Of a stretch of 64,000 bases of DNA, positions 51,718 to 61,250 are shown one piece after another. How positions within the stretch are numbered: the first letter of the stretch is position 1; every line of letters starts with the position of its first letter. Source of the stretch: Paracoccaceae bacterium. Lineage in GTDB: Bacteria; Pseudomonadota; Alphaproteobacteria; Rhodobacterales; Rhodobacteraceae. The position numbers and the translations under genes are program-made. The DNA is taken from positions 1-64,000 of the forward strand of contig JASJDQ010000001.1 of assembly GCA_030065075.1 (NCBI GenBank). Direction: 5' to 3'. The notes beneath the pieces were generated by a model that saw only the letters and a program-made list of their open reading frames with translations, was not told the DNA's origin and searched no databases.

Positions 51718-51905
51718 GAAAGCACGGTTGCCTGGGCGTGGTTAACGTAGGGTTTAGTTTCCGGGCATCCGGGATGTCTTCTGAGATGGCATCGAGTATC
51801 GCCGCCATGTCAGCGATGGTCAGAGCGGATATCCGCATTCGTTTTCACGAATGATGTTACCGCCTTTTAACATCCGATTAACCATAGACTTGCAATTTAC
51901 GGACC

Positions 51906-53084
51906 ATGCCAGACGGTTCCTCTGCTCCGAAACTGGGTGCAATGGCGCCTGCTGTGTTCCCTCTGCCGCGCCCGATCGCATTCTTTCTGCCGCAGTATCA
52001 CCCGATTCCGGAAAATGACGCCTTTTGGGGAGCTGGCTTCACCGAATGGCGCAACGTCGTCCAGGCGCTCCCGCGCTTTGCCGGCCATGAACAGCCGCAC
52101 ATCCCCGCAGATCTCGGTTTTTACGATCTGCGTTTGCAGGAAGTCCGGATCGCCCAGGCGGAGATGGCGCGGCGCGCAGGACTGCACGGTTTTTGCTGGT
52201 ATCACTACTGGTTTGCCGGCCATCGGGTGCTGGAGCGCCCCTTTGATGCCGTACTGGCCGATCCTGCCTACGACTTCCCGTTCATGCTTTGCTGGGCCAA
52301 CGAAAACTGGACTCGTGCGTGGGACGGCGGTGCAAATCAGGTTCTGCTGGCCCAGAGTTACTCAGACGATGAGACCATTGCCCATGCACGCCATCTGATC
52401 CCGGCATTTGCGGATACGCGCTACATCCGCATCGACAACCGGCCCGTTTTCGCCGTCTACAATGCCGATGAGTTGCCCGACGCAAACCGCTGGTGCGACC
52501 TTTTTCGCGAAACATGCGCGCGCGATGGGATCGACCCTTACTTAATTCGGGTCGAGCGTTACCTGGATCGTGACACGCGTCCTCCAAACAGACTGGGGTT
52601 TGACGCAGCCCTTGAGTTTCAGCCCTTTTCACGGTCATTCCGGCGCTGGTTGAACAGCCGCCCCGACCTGAGGGGGCGGCCAATTCGCCGGATCGCGGAG
52701 CGGTTGCGGCGCGTCGCGGGTCAGGTCGCCGATCTTGACCGACTCTATGACATGGAGGCCTTTGTCGCATACGATCTTGAGCAATCAGCGCCCCCCTATC
52801 CCTGGTTTCCCGGGGTCTGCCCCTCTTGGGATAATTCGGCGCGGCGTCCTGCGGGAAAAGCGATCATTTTCCGGAGCAGTTCACCGGAGCTCTTCGGGCG
52901 CTGGTGTGAAGCCAAAACCAAAGTGAACCAGTCAGAAGGCGAGGCAAATCTGCTCTTCATCAATGCTTGGAACGAATGGGCCGAGGGCAATCACCTTGAG
53001 CCGTGTCAGCGCCATGGACACAGTTGGCTTGAAACTCTCAGTTGCTTTCGCACAGGCATTGTCGCATCAGATCCAATCGGTTAG
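51906..53084 (+). CDS. WbsX-like glycoside-hydrolase-99-fold protein
   Basis: A 392-residue protein. FFLPQYHPIPENDAFWGAGF, then GFCWYHYWFAGHRVLERPFD and FMLCWANENWTRAWDGG are the conserved motifs of the WbsX family found in O-antigen and EPS clusters, a GH99-like TIM barrel. NAWNEWAEGNHLEPCQRHG near the C-terminus supplies the acid residue region. WbsX proteins are thought to transfer or process glycans. The start ATG at 51906 is the first in frame. It precedes the Wzx gene by 62 bases, with no promoter seen. Confidence 0.84.
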   Translation: MPDGSSAPKLGAMAPAVFPLPRPIAFFLPQYHPIPENDAFWGAGFTEWRNVVQALPRFAGHEQPHIPADLGFYDLRLQEVRIAQAEMARRAGLHGFCWYHYWFAGHRVLERPFDAVLADPAYDFPFMLCWANENWTRAWDGGANQVLLAQSYSDDETIAHARHLIPAFADTRYIRIDNRPVFAVYNADELPDANRWCDLFRETCARDGIDPYLIRVERYLDRDTRPPNRLGFDAALEFQPFSRSFRRWLNSRPDLRGRPIRRIAERLRRVAGQVADLDRLYDMEAFVAYDLEQSAPPYPWFPGVCPSWDNSARRPAGKAIIFRSSSPELFGRWCEAKTKVNQSEGEANLLFINAWNEWAEGNHLEPCQRHGHSWLETLSCFRTGIVASDPIG

Positions 53085-53146
53085 GCCTTGCGCGATTGGA
53101 CCGGTCGATCCTGGGGCATGGTCTGCCCACATGGCGAGTGCAGTCT

Positions 53147-54511
53147 GTGCGAACACGGATTACGCAAATTCTGGCAGGCAACACACTGAAAGCGCGCGCC
53201 ACACGCGGCTCGTTCTTTACGATCATCAATTTCGGCGGTCAGAACGTCATCCGGCTGGTTTCCAACCTGATCCTGACCCGCCTTCTGTTCCCCGAAGCCT
53301 TTGGTCTGATGGCGCTGGTGCAGGTCTGTATGACCGGTATGAAGCTTTTCTCCGATGTCGGCGTACGCGAAGCCGCAGTTCAGTCCAAAGACGGTGACAG
53401 TTCAGAGTTTCTGAACACGGCTTGGGTCATCAATATCGTGCGCGGGTTCATCTTGTGGTTTGCCACGTTGCTTCTGGCAGCGCCTATGGCCGAATTCTAC
53501 GACGCACCACTGCTGGCAGAGCTTTTACCCGTGGTCGGCCTGACGATGGTCTTTGGCGGGTTTGCATCCCCTAGAATTCTGTTCGCCGATCGAAACCTGA
53601 TTCTCGGTCGATTGACCGCTCTGATACTCGGGAGTCAGGTCGTGGGGGTCCTGGTGATGGTCATCCTCGCCTGGTGGTTGGAATCCGTCTGGGCACTTGC
53701 CATCGGCTGGGTTTTCCAGGCCCTGCTGACATCGGTTCTGTCACATATTGTCCTGCCCGGCGAGCGGAGCCGTTTTGCCTTCAATCCCGCCATTGGTCTC
53801 AGGATCTTCGGGTTCGGAAAATACATCTTCCTGAGCACGGTCGCGGCCTTTGTGATTGCTCAGGCCGACCGCGCCGTGCTCGGCAAGTTCGTGTCCCTCG
53901 ATAACCTTGCTATCTATAATATCGGATTGATGCTGGCGATGGTGCCCATGAACCTCTCAAAGGCGCTGGCGAGCCGGGTTCTCTTTCCTGTCTATGCACG
54001 CAGGCCTCCCTCCGAAAGCGCAGAGGCGCGGCGCAAGATCAATATGGCGCGCAGGGTTTTGACGGGCGGCGTGCTGTTCGGGTCCGCCGTCCTTGCCTTC
54101 ATAGGCATTGGGTTGGTCGAGTTTCTCTACGATGAGCGCTATGAGGCGGCTGGCCCCTTTGTCGCTCTGATATCGCTGGCGATGATCCCGACAATCATTA
54201 TCAGCAGCTACGTGAGGTTGGCCCTCGCGGCCGGTCATTCCGGACGATTTGCCATTCTGACCATAGCGCTGGCGCTCGTGCAATTGTCGGCCCTCATTCT
54301 CGGCATCCAGAATTATGGAATGGGTGGCCTCGCCGTCGCTCCCGGAGTGGCCGCACTGGCATTCTATCCTCTGCTCATAGCGTCGATTAGGCGGTACCAG
54401 GGCTGGGACCCGCTGCATGATGCCGGGTATTTTCTGGTCGGCATCGGTATCGTGGGATGTGTCCTGTGGTTGAACGGAGATGCCATCTGGCCACTCTTCA
54501 AACCACTTTGA
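53147..54511 (+). CDS. Wzx-like polysaccharide flippase (PST family)
   Basis: About 454 residues with twelve to fourteen membrane helices. GSFFTIINFGGQNVIRLVSN, then LILTRLLFPEAFGLMALVQV is the MATE/PST N-terminal signature, and NIGLMLAMVPMNLSKALAS sits in the middle. It should flip polyprenyl-diphosphate-linked repeat units to the periplasm for the Wzy at 3231-4661. The start is GTG 53147 (VRTRITQIL), since the upstream in-frame part is not Wzx-like; the exact start is uncertain. Confidence 0.85.
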   Translation: MRTRITQILAGNTLKARATRGSFFTIINFGGQNVIRLVSNLILTRLLFPEAFGLMALVQVCMTGMKLFSDVGVREAAVQSKDGDSSEFLNTAWVINIVRGFILWFATLLLAAPMAEFYDAPLLAELLPVVGLTMVFGGFASPRILFADRNLILGRLTALILGSQVVGVLVMVILAWWLESVWALAIGWVFQALLTSVLSHIVLPGERSRFAFNPAIGLRIFGFGKYIFLSTVAAFVIAQADRAVLGKFVSLDNLAIYNIGLMLAMVPMNLSKALASRVLFPVYARRPPSESAEARRKINMARRVLTGGVLFGSAVLAFIGIGLVEFLYDERYEAAGPFVALISLAMIPTIIISSYVRLALAAGHSGRFAILTIALALVQLSALILGIQNYGMGGLAVAPGVAALAFYPLLIASIRRYQGWDPLHDAGYFLVGIGIVGCVLWLNGDAIWPLFKPL

Positions 54512-54541
54512 AGCGGCTTTTGCACCCTCTGGCTCTCTAGA

Positions 54542-55483
54542 ATGACCGATGCAGCATGTGGGAATGACAAGGAACTGATCGTGGATCGTCGAGACTACCT
54601 CATTATTTTGGGCGTCCCCAAAAGCGGGACAACAAGTATCGCGAGTTTCATGAGCCAGCTCCCGGATGTTGTGGTGGCCCGGAGCAAGGAAACCGCTTTT
54701 TTCACCGATTTCTCTGACCGAACCTGGTCCGGTCCGGGTGCGGGGTTTGCGGATGCTCTCGTGTCCAGCGAGGCCGCCTTCGCAGAAGAGTTCGCGGCCG
54801 ATCCGAGTGCACGTTTGCGCGTTGAAGCTTCGACGGACAATCTGTGGTGCCCGGGGACGGCAGAGCGCATTCTGGAATTCTCGAACCGAAGAGATGTGGG
54901 TGCCGTGCATTTGGTGGTGATCTTTCGCGATCCCGTGGCGAGAATTGTTTCGGAGTATGAACACACGCTGCGCTTGGGTTGGCAAAAGGCAACGCTTCTG
55001 GAGTCGCTTCGCGCCGAACCAGAACGGAGGCGTCAGGGCTGGCATCCGCTCTTTTATCACGTTGAACGCTCCCGATATGCCACTCAGCTCAAACCCTATC
55101 GCGATCTCTTTGGGGACAGGCTCCTGGTTCTCGATTTCCACACGCTCAGCACAGGAGATTGGACAGATACTCTTCTTGAATTTGTGAATCTGCCCAAACC
55201 TGCCGACATACCGGTGTTGGAGCGCAAGAACGAGCGCTATGTCTCGTCCCGCCCTTGGCTCAACCGCGGCCTGAAAAACTCCGCGATCCAATCACTGGGC
55301 AGAGCCCTTGTGCCCCCACGCTTCCGGTCGGCTATTCGATCCGCGATTACACCGAAATCCACCGAACGCTACCGCCCTTCGCCGGAGGAACTGGCCTTTG
55401 TCAAGGACGCGCTGGCAAACGACATAGCAGCCTGTCTTAAGGATCCCGGCATTCCCACCGACAACTGGTCAGACCTGATCTGA
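54542..55483 (+). CDS. Sulfotransferase-like protein, no. 3
   Basis: A 313-residue PAPS-dependent sulfotransferase. YLIILGVPKSGTTSIASFMS is a textbook 5'-phosphosulfate loop (PKSGTT), and HLVVIFRDPVARIVSEYEHT the 3'-phosphate motif (RDP...S). FYHVERSRYATQLKPYRDLF matches the acceptor-binding part of heparan-sulfate-type sulfotransferases. It follows Wzx by 30 bases in the same direction, which suggests sulfation of the same repeat unit before or around flipping. Confidence 0.87.
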   Translation: MTDAACGNDKELIVDRRDYLIILGVPKSGTTSIASFMSQLPDVVVARSKETAFFTDFSDRTWSGPGAGFADALVSSEAAFAEEFAADPSARLRVEASTDNLWCPGTAERILEFSNRRDVGAVHLVVIFRDPVARIVSEYEHTLRLGWQKATLLESLRAEPERRRQGWHPLFYHVERSRYATQLKPYRDLFGDRLLVLDFHTLSTGDWTDTLLEFVNLPKPADIPVLERKNERYVSSRPWLNRGLKNSAIQSLGRALVPPRFRSAIRSAITPKSTERYRPSPEELAFVKDALANDIAACLKDPGIPTDNWSDLI

Positions 55484-55495
55484 AGTCCCCTGAAA

Positions 55496-56449
55496 TTACT
55501 TGTACTCGATCAAGCTTCGCCGCCGGCCGCGAAGACGCGACAGGTGATAACCAATAACTCCCTGGGCTTCCGGCACCATCCCCAAGGTCAGGAAAATCGA
55601 GCGTTGCAGGGAAAACCCTTTGAACAACAAGCGCAGCATCTGCAGTGGCCAACTCAACAGGATGAGGAGCGCCCAGGGCGTGAACACTGCTCCAAGAATC
55701 GCCGCAAGCGGAACCCCGCTTCCCCAAAACAGAGATCTGAGAGTTTCTCTAACCCGGTAGCGTTCCGGTCCGGAACCATGCAGCGCCGCGCCCTCGGCAT
55801 AGGCATGCCCGCAACGGCGGCAGCGTTTCCACCACTGTGTCGCTTTGGTCATGGCGATGTCATGCCAAGCCATTTCGTTGCTCAGCCGCTGAATACGCCA
55901 CCCGCGGCGTCGAAGTCTCAGACAGAGTTCCGGTTCTTCGCCAGCGATAAGGTCCTCGCGAAACCCCCCTTCTTCCGCGAGGGCCGTACGGCGCAGCATT
56001 GCGATGCCTCCCACCGCAGTCACTTCTCCTGTCTTGGTGTCCCATTCGGCATCCGCCAATCCATTCCAGAGCGTCGCGTCCGGAAAACGTTCGCGCAGAC
56101 GCCCGGCGACCATGGCGAAATCCGCATTCTCTTCCAGAAAGCGCCGCCCGGCAGAGATCCAGCCGTCCCGCAACTCGCAGTCGCCGTCAATCAACTGGAT
56201 GAATGCCGCATCGGCGCCGATGTCATCGAGGCGGGCCAGACCCGCATTGCGTGCTCTCGCAGCCGTGAAAGGCCGACTCATATCAAGGGCGACCACTTCT
56301 GCCCCGAGCTTCTTCGCCGCCTCGACCGAGCCGTCTGTTGAACCGCTGTCCACATAGACGATGGGCGAAACCTCATCGACGAGCGAGGTCAGACACCGGA
56401 CCAGCCGGTCGCCTTCGTTGCGTCCGATGACAACGGCCGCAACGCTCAT
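55496..56449 (-). CDS. GT2 glycosyltransferase, membrane-anchored
   Basis: A 317-residue enzyme from ATG 56449, overlapping the upstream GT2 stop by four bases. AAVVIGRNEGDRLVRCLTSL is the N-terminal motif, IVYVDSGSTDGSVEAAKKLG follows, and IQLIDGDCELRDGWI gives the DXD-like Asp residues. The C-terminal part has two hydrophobic helices (LFWGSGVPLAAILGAVFTPW and ALLILLSWPLQMLRLLF). It likely acts on lipid-linked sugars at the inner leaflet. Specificity unknown. Confidence 0.82.
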   Translation of the reverse strand: MSVAAVVIGRNEGDRLVRCLTSLVDEVSPIVYVDSGSTDGSVEAAKKLGAEVVALDMSRPFTAARARNAGLARLDDIGADAAFIQLIDGDCELRDGWISAGRRFLEENADFAMVAGRLRERFPDATLWNGLADAEWDTKTGEVTAVGGIAMLRRTALAEEGGFREDLIAGEEPELCLRLRRRGWRIQRLSNEMAWHDIAMTKATQWWKRCRRCGHAYAEGAALHGSGPERYRVRETLRSLFWGSGVPLAAILGAVFTPWALLILLSWPLQMLRLLFKGFSLQRSIFLTLGMVPEAQGVIGYHLSRLRGRRRSLIEYK

Positions 56450-57414
56450 GGCAATCCACCGGGGCGAAGAAGCGGCCAGAGCCCGTACCGGCAATGGTCG
56501 CGAAAGAAGTTGAGCGGCAGGGTCGGCGCACGCCCCCGCAGGCGCCGCTGGAGGACATTGAGAAGCGCCGCCGGCAATACCAGAAGCGCGATCCCAAGCG
56601 CCTGCGCCCTTCCCTTCGTCTTGGTGAAATAGATCCATCTCGAGCGGTAAAGATATTCCGGGCGCCGTTGTCTTTGCCGATTTGCGCCGAACTGGCCGGT
56701 TGCGGCACCCTCGGCATGGCGGATGCGGGCCGTCGGCACGAAAAGGGTTGTCCAGCCCGCCCGTCCGAGCCGGTTCTGAAGCTCGGTTTCCTCGAAATAG
56801 AGAAAGAATGCGGGGTCGAAAAACCCGGTTTCCTTCAGCGCACTGAACCGGAACATGACGGCGGCGCCCGACACCCAGTCGACCGGACCCGCAGGGTGAT
56901 CCGGGGCCAGCGGCACCAGATACTTGCTGAAGATGCGGTCGAGCGGGCCGAAACTGCCCGTTTCGAGAAGGGTGCTTGTCAGGCTCGGGAACCGGAAGGC
57001 AGACGTCACCGCCCGGCCCCCCTCACCCGTAATCGCAGCCCCCGCAGCCGCGGCGTTGGCGTTCGCTTCCAAAGCTTCTGACAGGATCATCAGCGCTTCG
57101 TTTTCGAGCGTCGCATCCGGGTTCAGCAAGAAGACGAACTCGGGCGGTGTGGCGCGGCGATCAAGGGCGGTCAGCACAACGTTGTTGCCGCGGCCGAAGC
57201 CGTGGTTTTCGGTCTCGGGCCAGAGGGTGACCCGGTCTCCCCAACCGCGCGCGGTGTGAGCGTCGGCCAAGTGTTCCGCGTCTCCTCCGGGCGAGGCATT
57301 GTCGACCACATGGACCTCGACCTCTCGGCCACCATGTGTGCGACTGAGGACGGACTCGACCGCTTCGATGGTCAGATCAGCCGTTCCATAATTGACAATG
57401 ATGACGGAAATCAT
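56446..57414 (-). CDS. GT2 glycosyltransferase, rhamnosyltransferase-like
   Basis: A 322-residue enzyme from ATG 57414, MISVIIVNYGTADLTIEAVE, with VVDNASPGGDAEHL and FLLNPDATLENEAL (Asp residues) in the usual order. FLYFEETELQNRLGRAGWTT is the acceptor-side motif of rhamnosyl- and other GT2 enzymes. The C-terminus has a short hydrophobic helix (ALGIALLVLPAALLNVLQ). Together with the neighbouring GT2 and GT26 genes it forms a coupled minus-strand run. It is a plausible transferase for the deoxysugar. Confidence 0.82.
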   Translation of the reverse strand: MISVIIVNYGTADLTIEAVESVLSRTHGGREVEVHVVDNASPGGDAEHLADAHTARGWGDRVTLWPETENHGFGRGNNVVLTALDRRATPPEFVFLLNPDATLENEALMILSEALEANANAAAAGAAITGEGGRAVTSAFRFPSLTSTLLETGSFGPLDRIFSKYLVPLAPDHPAGPVDWVSGAAVMFRFSALKETGFFDPAFFLYFEETELQNRLGRAGWTTLFVPTARIRHAEGAATGQFGANRQRQRRPEYLYRSRWIYFTKTKGRAQALGIALLVLPAALLNVLQRRLRGRAPTLPLNFFRDHCRYGLWPLLRPGGLP

Positions 57415-57425
57415 TTCCGAGCCTG

Positions 57426-58214
57426 TCAACGATCCGCGAAGGGATCCCGGTATAGTCCCAGCCGTTGCTTGAGAACAGCCCAGAGAAAGGGCGGTTCGTG
57501 GACCACATAGCGGTGAAAGCGCGCGCGCGGCTCCTTCAGCAACCGATAGAGCCATTCAAAGCCCCATTCGGTGATCCAAGCGGGAGGGCGATCGAACGTA
57601 CCGCTCTCGTAATCGATTGTCCCGCCGAGCGGCAGCCAGAGCGTCACGCCGGGCATGCGGTCACGATACTTGAATATCCACTTCTCCTGGCGTCCTCCGC
57701 CCAGCCCAACCAGACACACGGTGGCGCCGCTTTCGTTCACGGCCTCGATCATCCGGTCGATTTCGCCCGGTTCAGTCTCGAAATCGAAAGACGGCGCGTA
57801 TGTGCCCACGATCATCTCGCGCCCGACTTTCGCGTTCACATTCTTCGCGGCAAGTTCGGCGATGCCTTCCTTGCCGCCCAGCAGAAACACCGTCATCGAC
57901 GGATCATCCGCATAACGGGTGTAGAACTTTGGAAAGTAATCCGAGCCTGAGACGCGTTCCCGTACCGGCGTGCCCAGCCATTTGGTGGCGAAGAACATGA
58001 TCTGGCTGTCGCATGTGATGACATCGAACTTGTCGAGCAGATCGTAGAACTCGCGATCCTGCTGGAGCTTCATGATCATATCGACATGCAGCGTCAGCAT
58101 GGTGCCGGATCTGAAATTCTCGACGATGTCATCCATCGAGACATCGTGCACCCAGGCGTTCAGCATGGGCACTTTCTCCATTTCGGTCAGGGGCATTTTA
58201 CTTCCGTCAGGCAT
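57426..58214 (-). CDS. WecG/TagA/CpsF-family glycosyltransferase (GT26)
   Basis: A 262-residue enzyme; the ATG at 58214 follows GTGGTG codons and AAGGCG. ITCDSQIMFFATKWLGTPVR with RVSGSDYFPKFYTRYAD is the family signature, and VFLLGGKEGIAELAAKNVN, then VGLGGGRQEKWIFKYRD complete the GT26 fold. Members attach the second sugar (often ManNAc or GlcA) to a polyprenyl-diphosphate sugar. Genes of this family often accompany EPS and exosortase loci. It begins the run GT26-GT2-GT2. Confidence 0.87.
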   Translation of the reverse strand: MPDGSKMPLTEMEKVPMLNAWVHDVSMDDIVENFRSGTMLTLHVDMIMKLQQDREFYDLLDKFDVITCDSQIMFFATKWLGTPVRERVSGSDYFPKFYTRYADDPSMTVFLLGGKEGIAELAAKNVNAKVGREMIVGTYAPSFDFETEPGEIDRMIEAVNESGATVCLVGLGGGRQEKWIFKYRDRMPGVTLWLPLGGTIDYESGTFDRPPAWITEWGFEWLYRLLKEPRARFHRYVVHEPPFLWAVLKQRLGLYRDPFADR

Positions 58215-58378
58215 CACCACGCCTTTCTACTCACTCACAGCCGTTCTTCTGACCAGGAAAGAAGTCGCAAAAAGACCTCATGGGTACAGAAAATACGATA
58301 CCTCCATCTCATATCCGGGTCACAAGACCAAGAAGTGACTAAAGTGCATGAAATTATGGTTTGTTTTGGAGAACGAGT

Positions 58379-59641
58379 GTGTCCTGGGCACTACGACTTT
58401 TGAGCCTGACCCGAGGTAGCGAAGCCAAGATTGCATATGCTGTTGCCGGGGTCGTCATGATCTTGTGCTGGGCCGTGGTGCTTTACAGCGGAGATGTCGT
58501 CAAATCCCTGGACGAGCCGGATTTTCTCGGCATATCGAAGAACCTGGCCGAAACCGGGATGTTCGCCCTCACTCCAGGGGAACCCACAGCCTATCGTGCA
58601 CCGGGCCTGGTGTTCCTGCTGACGCCCCTCAGCGCGCTCGGCGCCGGGCTTATGGAAGCACGATTGATCAATGGCGTGCTTGTGGCGCTGAGCCTCATTC
58701 TGCTGTTTCAGCTGGTGCGCCGTCACAGTTCGGATTTCGCGGCCCTGTTATGTGTGATCATGGTGTCGGGTTGGCCGGTGGTCATCTACACGGCCTCGAC
58801 CCTCTATCCGCAAACCCTTGCCGCTTTCCTGCTTGTTCTGACGCTCTGGCTGCTCGACAGCCTGCGCGATGAGGATCGGCTGCGCCCGATTGTGCTGGGC
58901 GGGGTAGCCTATGGTCTCCTGGTCCTGACAATTCCCGTGGTTCTGCTGCTGACCCCGGTTTTCCTGATCTGGATTATCACCCTGTCGAAGCGCTGGTTGA
59001 CCGCGGTCGTGATCTTCAGCCTTGTCTCGGGGGCGGTGGTCAGTTCCTGGACGCTGCGCAACTGGCTTGCATTCGACAGCTTCGTGCCCGTGGCGACGAG
59101 TTCGGGCTACAACCTGCTGGCGGGCAATTCGCCCGAGGCGCGTTGGAACACCAGTCTGGACATCCGCTTTCCTGACTATGTCTACGAAGAGCTGACCGGC
59201 AAGAACGAGATCGAGCGCAACGACATCATGACCAAGGCGGCTCTTAGGGAGATCGCCGCCGATCCCGCGCAGTTCTTCAGTCGGTATGTCGGCAAGTTCA
59301 TCCACTGGTTCCATTTCAGCAATCAGCTGCTCTCCGACAACGAGCTCGAAGGGGGCGCCTCCTCGGTCTCGGCCAGTGCGCGGGATATCATCCTTTTGGC
59401 TGCATGGAGCGTGTTGATCATCGGCCCGCTTTTGCTTCGACTTGCAATGATCCGGAAAGTGCCTATCCGAAGGCTTGAGGTCCTGTTCTTCGCACTCTGG
59501 ATTACCGCCGGCCTGGCCTATGCCTTGTTCTTCACGCGCGTGCGGTTTCGCTTACCGTTCGACTGGCTGATCATATCCGTGAATGCAATGTTCCTGGCGG
59601 CCTTGATCGAAAGCTGGCTCGATAGGCGCAATCGTCACTGA
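58379..59641 (+). CDS. GT-C glycosyltransferase (GT39/PMT-like), no. 3
   Basis: A 420-residue membrane protein from GTG 58379, with TGGAGA eight bases upstream. The first periplasmic loop is VVKSLDEPDFLGISKNLAET, carrying the acidic residue of the GT-C catalytic loop, followed by GEPTAYRAPGLVFLLTP. Around residue 240-260 GYNLLAGNSPEARWNTSLD resembles the second loop of the protein at 37913-39148. It should transfer a polyprenyl-phosphate-bound sugar outside the membrane and is the third candidate arabinosyltransferase. Its stop overlaps the end of the convergent GMC gene. Confidence 0.78.
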   Translation: MSWALRLLSLTRGSEAKIAYAVAGVVMILCWAVVLYSGDVVKSLDEPDFLGISKNLAETGMFALTPGEPTAYRAPGLVFLLTPLSALGAGLMEARLINGVLVALSLILLFQLVRRHSSDFAALLCVIMVSGWPVVIYTASTLYPQTLAAFLLVLTLWLLDSLRDEDRLRPIVLGGVAYGLLVLTIPVVLLLTPVFLIWIITLSKRWLTAVVIFSLVSGAVVSSWTLRNWLAFDSFVPVATSSGYNLLAGNSPEARWNTSLDIRFPDYVYEELTGKNEIERNDIMTKAALREIAADPAQFFSRYVGKFIHWFHFSNQLLSDNELEGGASSVSASARDIILLAAWSVLIIGPLLLRLAMIRKVPIRRLEVLFFALWITAGLAYALFFTRVRFRLPFDWLIISVNAMFLAALIESWLDRRNRH

Positions 59642-61068
59642 GCCCCCTGCCCTGCCAGATGATCCCCCAGCCGCAGCGCAAGCTGCACGATGGGAAGCGT
59701 CGGATTGTTGTGCCCGGCGGTCGTGAAGACCGACGAACCTGCCATATAAAGGTTTTCGGTCCCGAAAACCTTGCAGTCAGCATCGACCACCCCGAGTGCT
59801 GCGGTTTTGGCCATGCGTGTGCCACCCATATGGTGGAACCCGGCCAGTTCGTCATTTGACGGATAGTCGCCGCCGGTCATGATCCAGTCCTGCATCTTGA
59901 AGCGACCATATCCGCGCTGCATGCAATATTGTGCGAACTGCCAGGTCGACTTCGCCATAGTCAGCCGGTCCAGATCGGTTTTTGCCCAATGGAGTTCAGA
60001 CAAGGGAACTCCGAAGCGGTCCACCTTCGAACCGTGGAGCTTCACAGCATTCGACGCGGCCGGGGCCTGTTCCCAGGCGGCCTTGAGCCGGACACCGCAG
60101 ACCAGATTCTTCTCTGCCAGATTGGCGATGTGAGTGCCCAGATTGGGGGCGACGCAAAGGAGATTCTTCACCAATCGGCGTGTTGCGGTTCCACCTTGAA
60201 TATCAACACGGAATCCACAGGCCAGAATGCCCAGTTTCTTTTGGATCGGTCCGGTCAGCGAAATGAGCCCCAGTTCCTGGACACGCCGGGACACCAGGGC
60301 TTCGCCCAGATTGAAATGCGGATGTTCCATCCAGTACTGGCCGACGGGTAGCGCCGCGTCATAGAGCTGGTCGCCAAGCTGGCGATGGAAATAGAGAAGC
60401 TGACGGCTGTTTTCGATTCCCCCCATCGCGAAGACGACACTGTCGGCAGCGATCTCCATCTGTGTATCGCCATAGCCAGTGAAGCCTGCGGATGTGATCC
60501 GGCGCGTGCCCTCCTGCAAGGTGAGCGCTGTCAGATTGGCATTCAGATAGAGGTCCGCCTTGTCCGAGCCTTCAAAGAAGTCTCTGAATTTCTCTCCGAA
60601 ATTGACCGAGGAGTGACGGAAGACGAACCTCTTGATTCCGAATTCCTCATCAACGACCTCGTCGTTGAAGCTGGTTCGGATATTCAGAACCTCTCCCGCT
60701 TCTTCAAGATAGGCATCAAAAGCGCTCTTTCCGATGGGCCATTCGAACTCGGGGCCCAGATGCGCCCTGTCAAAATCAGCTTCTTCGAAGCTCCGGCATT
60801 TCCCGGCCCAGTGATTGGTGGAGCCGCCGAAGAAGCGCAGTCGCGCGGCATCGAGATCGTAATAGGGGTCTCCGACCACATCGCCGGCATAAATGTCCTG
60901 ACTGTCACCTTCATACCCGTCCGAACCACCCTCACAGAGGGCGACGGTCTTTCCGAGATCGGCCAGTTTCTTGGCCAAAGTGATACCTGCGGCCCCTCCG
61001 CCGATCACACAGACATCGTAGCGGCGCGGGGCGGAAGCATCGGTCAGAACATCCAGATTGAAAATCAC
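59635..61068 (-). CDS. GMC-family FAD-dependent oxidoreductase, copy B
   Basis: A 477-residue flavoprotein from GTG 61068, directly after the stop of a small Tat-signal gene. YDVCVIGGGAAGITLAKKLA is the FAD motif, FFGGSTNHWAGKCRSFEEA the flavin loop, and ELAGFHHMGGTRMAKTAAL with SSVFTTAGHNNPTLPIVQL the C-terminal active site. It is about 60 residues shorter than copy A at 5140-6753 and clearly diverged from it. No signal peptide is present; export with the small Tat protein is possible. Substrate unknown. Confidence 0.85.
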   Translation of the reverse strand: MIFNLDVLTDASAPRRYDVCVIGGGAAGITLAKKLADLGKTVALCEGGSDGYEGDSQDIYAGDVVGDPYYDLDAARLRFFGGSTNHWAGKCRSFEEADFDRAHLGPEFEWPIGKSAFDAYLEEAGEVLNIRTSFNDEVVDEEFGIKRFVFRHSSVNFGEKFRDFFEGSDKADLYLNANLTALTLQEGTRRITSAGFTGYGDTQMEIAADSVVFAMGGIENSRQLLYFHRQLGDQLYDAALPVGQYWMEHPHFNLGEALVSRRVQELGLISLTGPIQKKLGILACGFRVDIQGGTATRRLVKNLLCVAPNLGTHIANLAEKNLVCGVRLKAAWEQAPAASNAVKLHGSKVDRFGVPLSELHWAKTDLDRLTMAKSTWQFAQYCMQRGYGRFKMQDWIMTGGDYPSNDELAGFHHMGGTRMAKTAALGVVDADCKVFGTENLYMAGSSVFTTAGHNNPTLPIVQLALRLGDHLAGQGAQ

Positions 61069-61236
61069 CTAAATATCGCCTTCCATCAGCAGCCATCCGT
61101 CCTTCGTTCTCGCGAGACCGGTATGTGCGATCAGGACGCTGAGCGAGATCGCCGAGACCCCGGACATCAGGAACGCCCGACGATTGAGTTTCGTCACGCC
61201 GGCTGAGACATTCAAAAGAGCCTGTGGTGCGCGCAT
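61069..61236 (-). CDS. Very small Tat-signal protein next to GMC copy B
   Basis: A 55-residue protein from ATG 61236, with GGGAGGTGA just upstream. KLNRRAFLMSGVSAISLSVL is a twin-arginine signal with a hydrophobic core. Only about ten residues follow (TKDGWLLMEGDI), and they resemble the tail VVENWVVSEAEA of the partner of GMC copy A. The gene abuts the GMC start. As a mature protein it would be a peptide, so its function may be to carry the GMC enzyme through the Tat pathway, which is an inference. Confidence 0.65.
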   Translation of the reverse strand: MRAPQALLNVSAGVTKLNRRAFLMSGVSAISLSVLIAHTGLARTKDGWLLMEGDI

Positions 61237-61250
61237 GTTCACCTCCCCGA

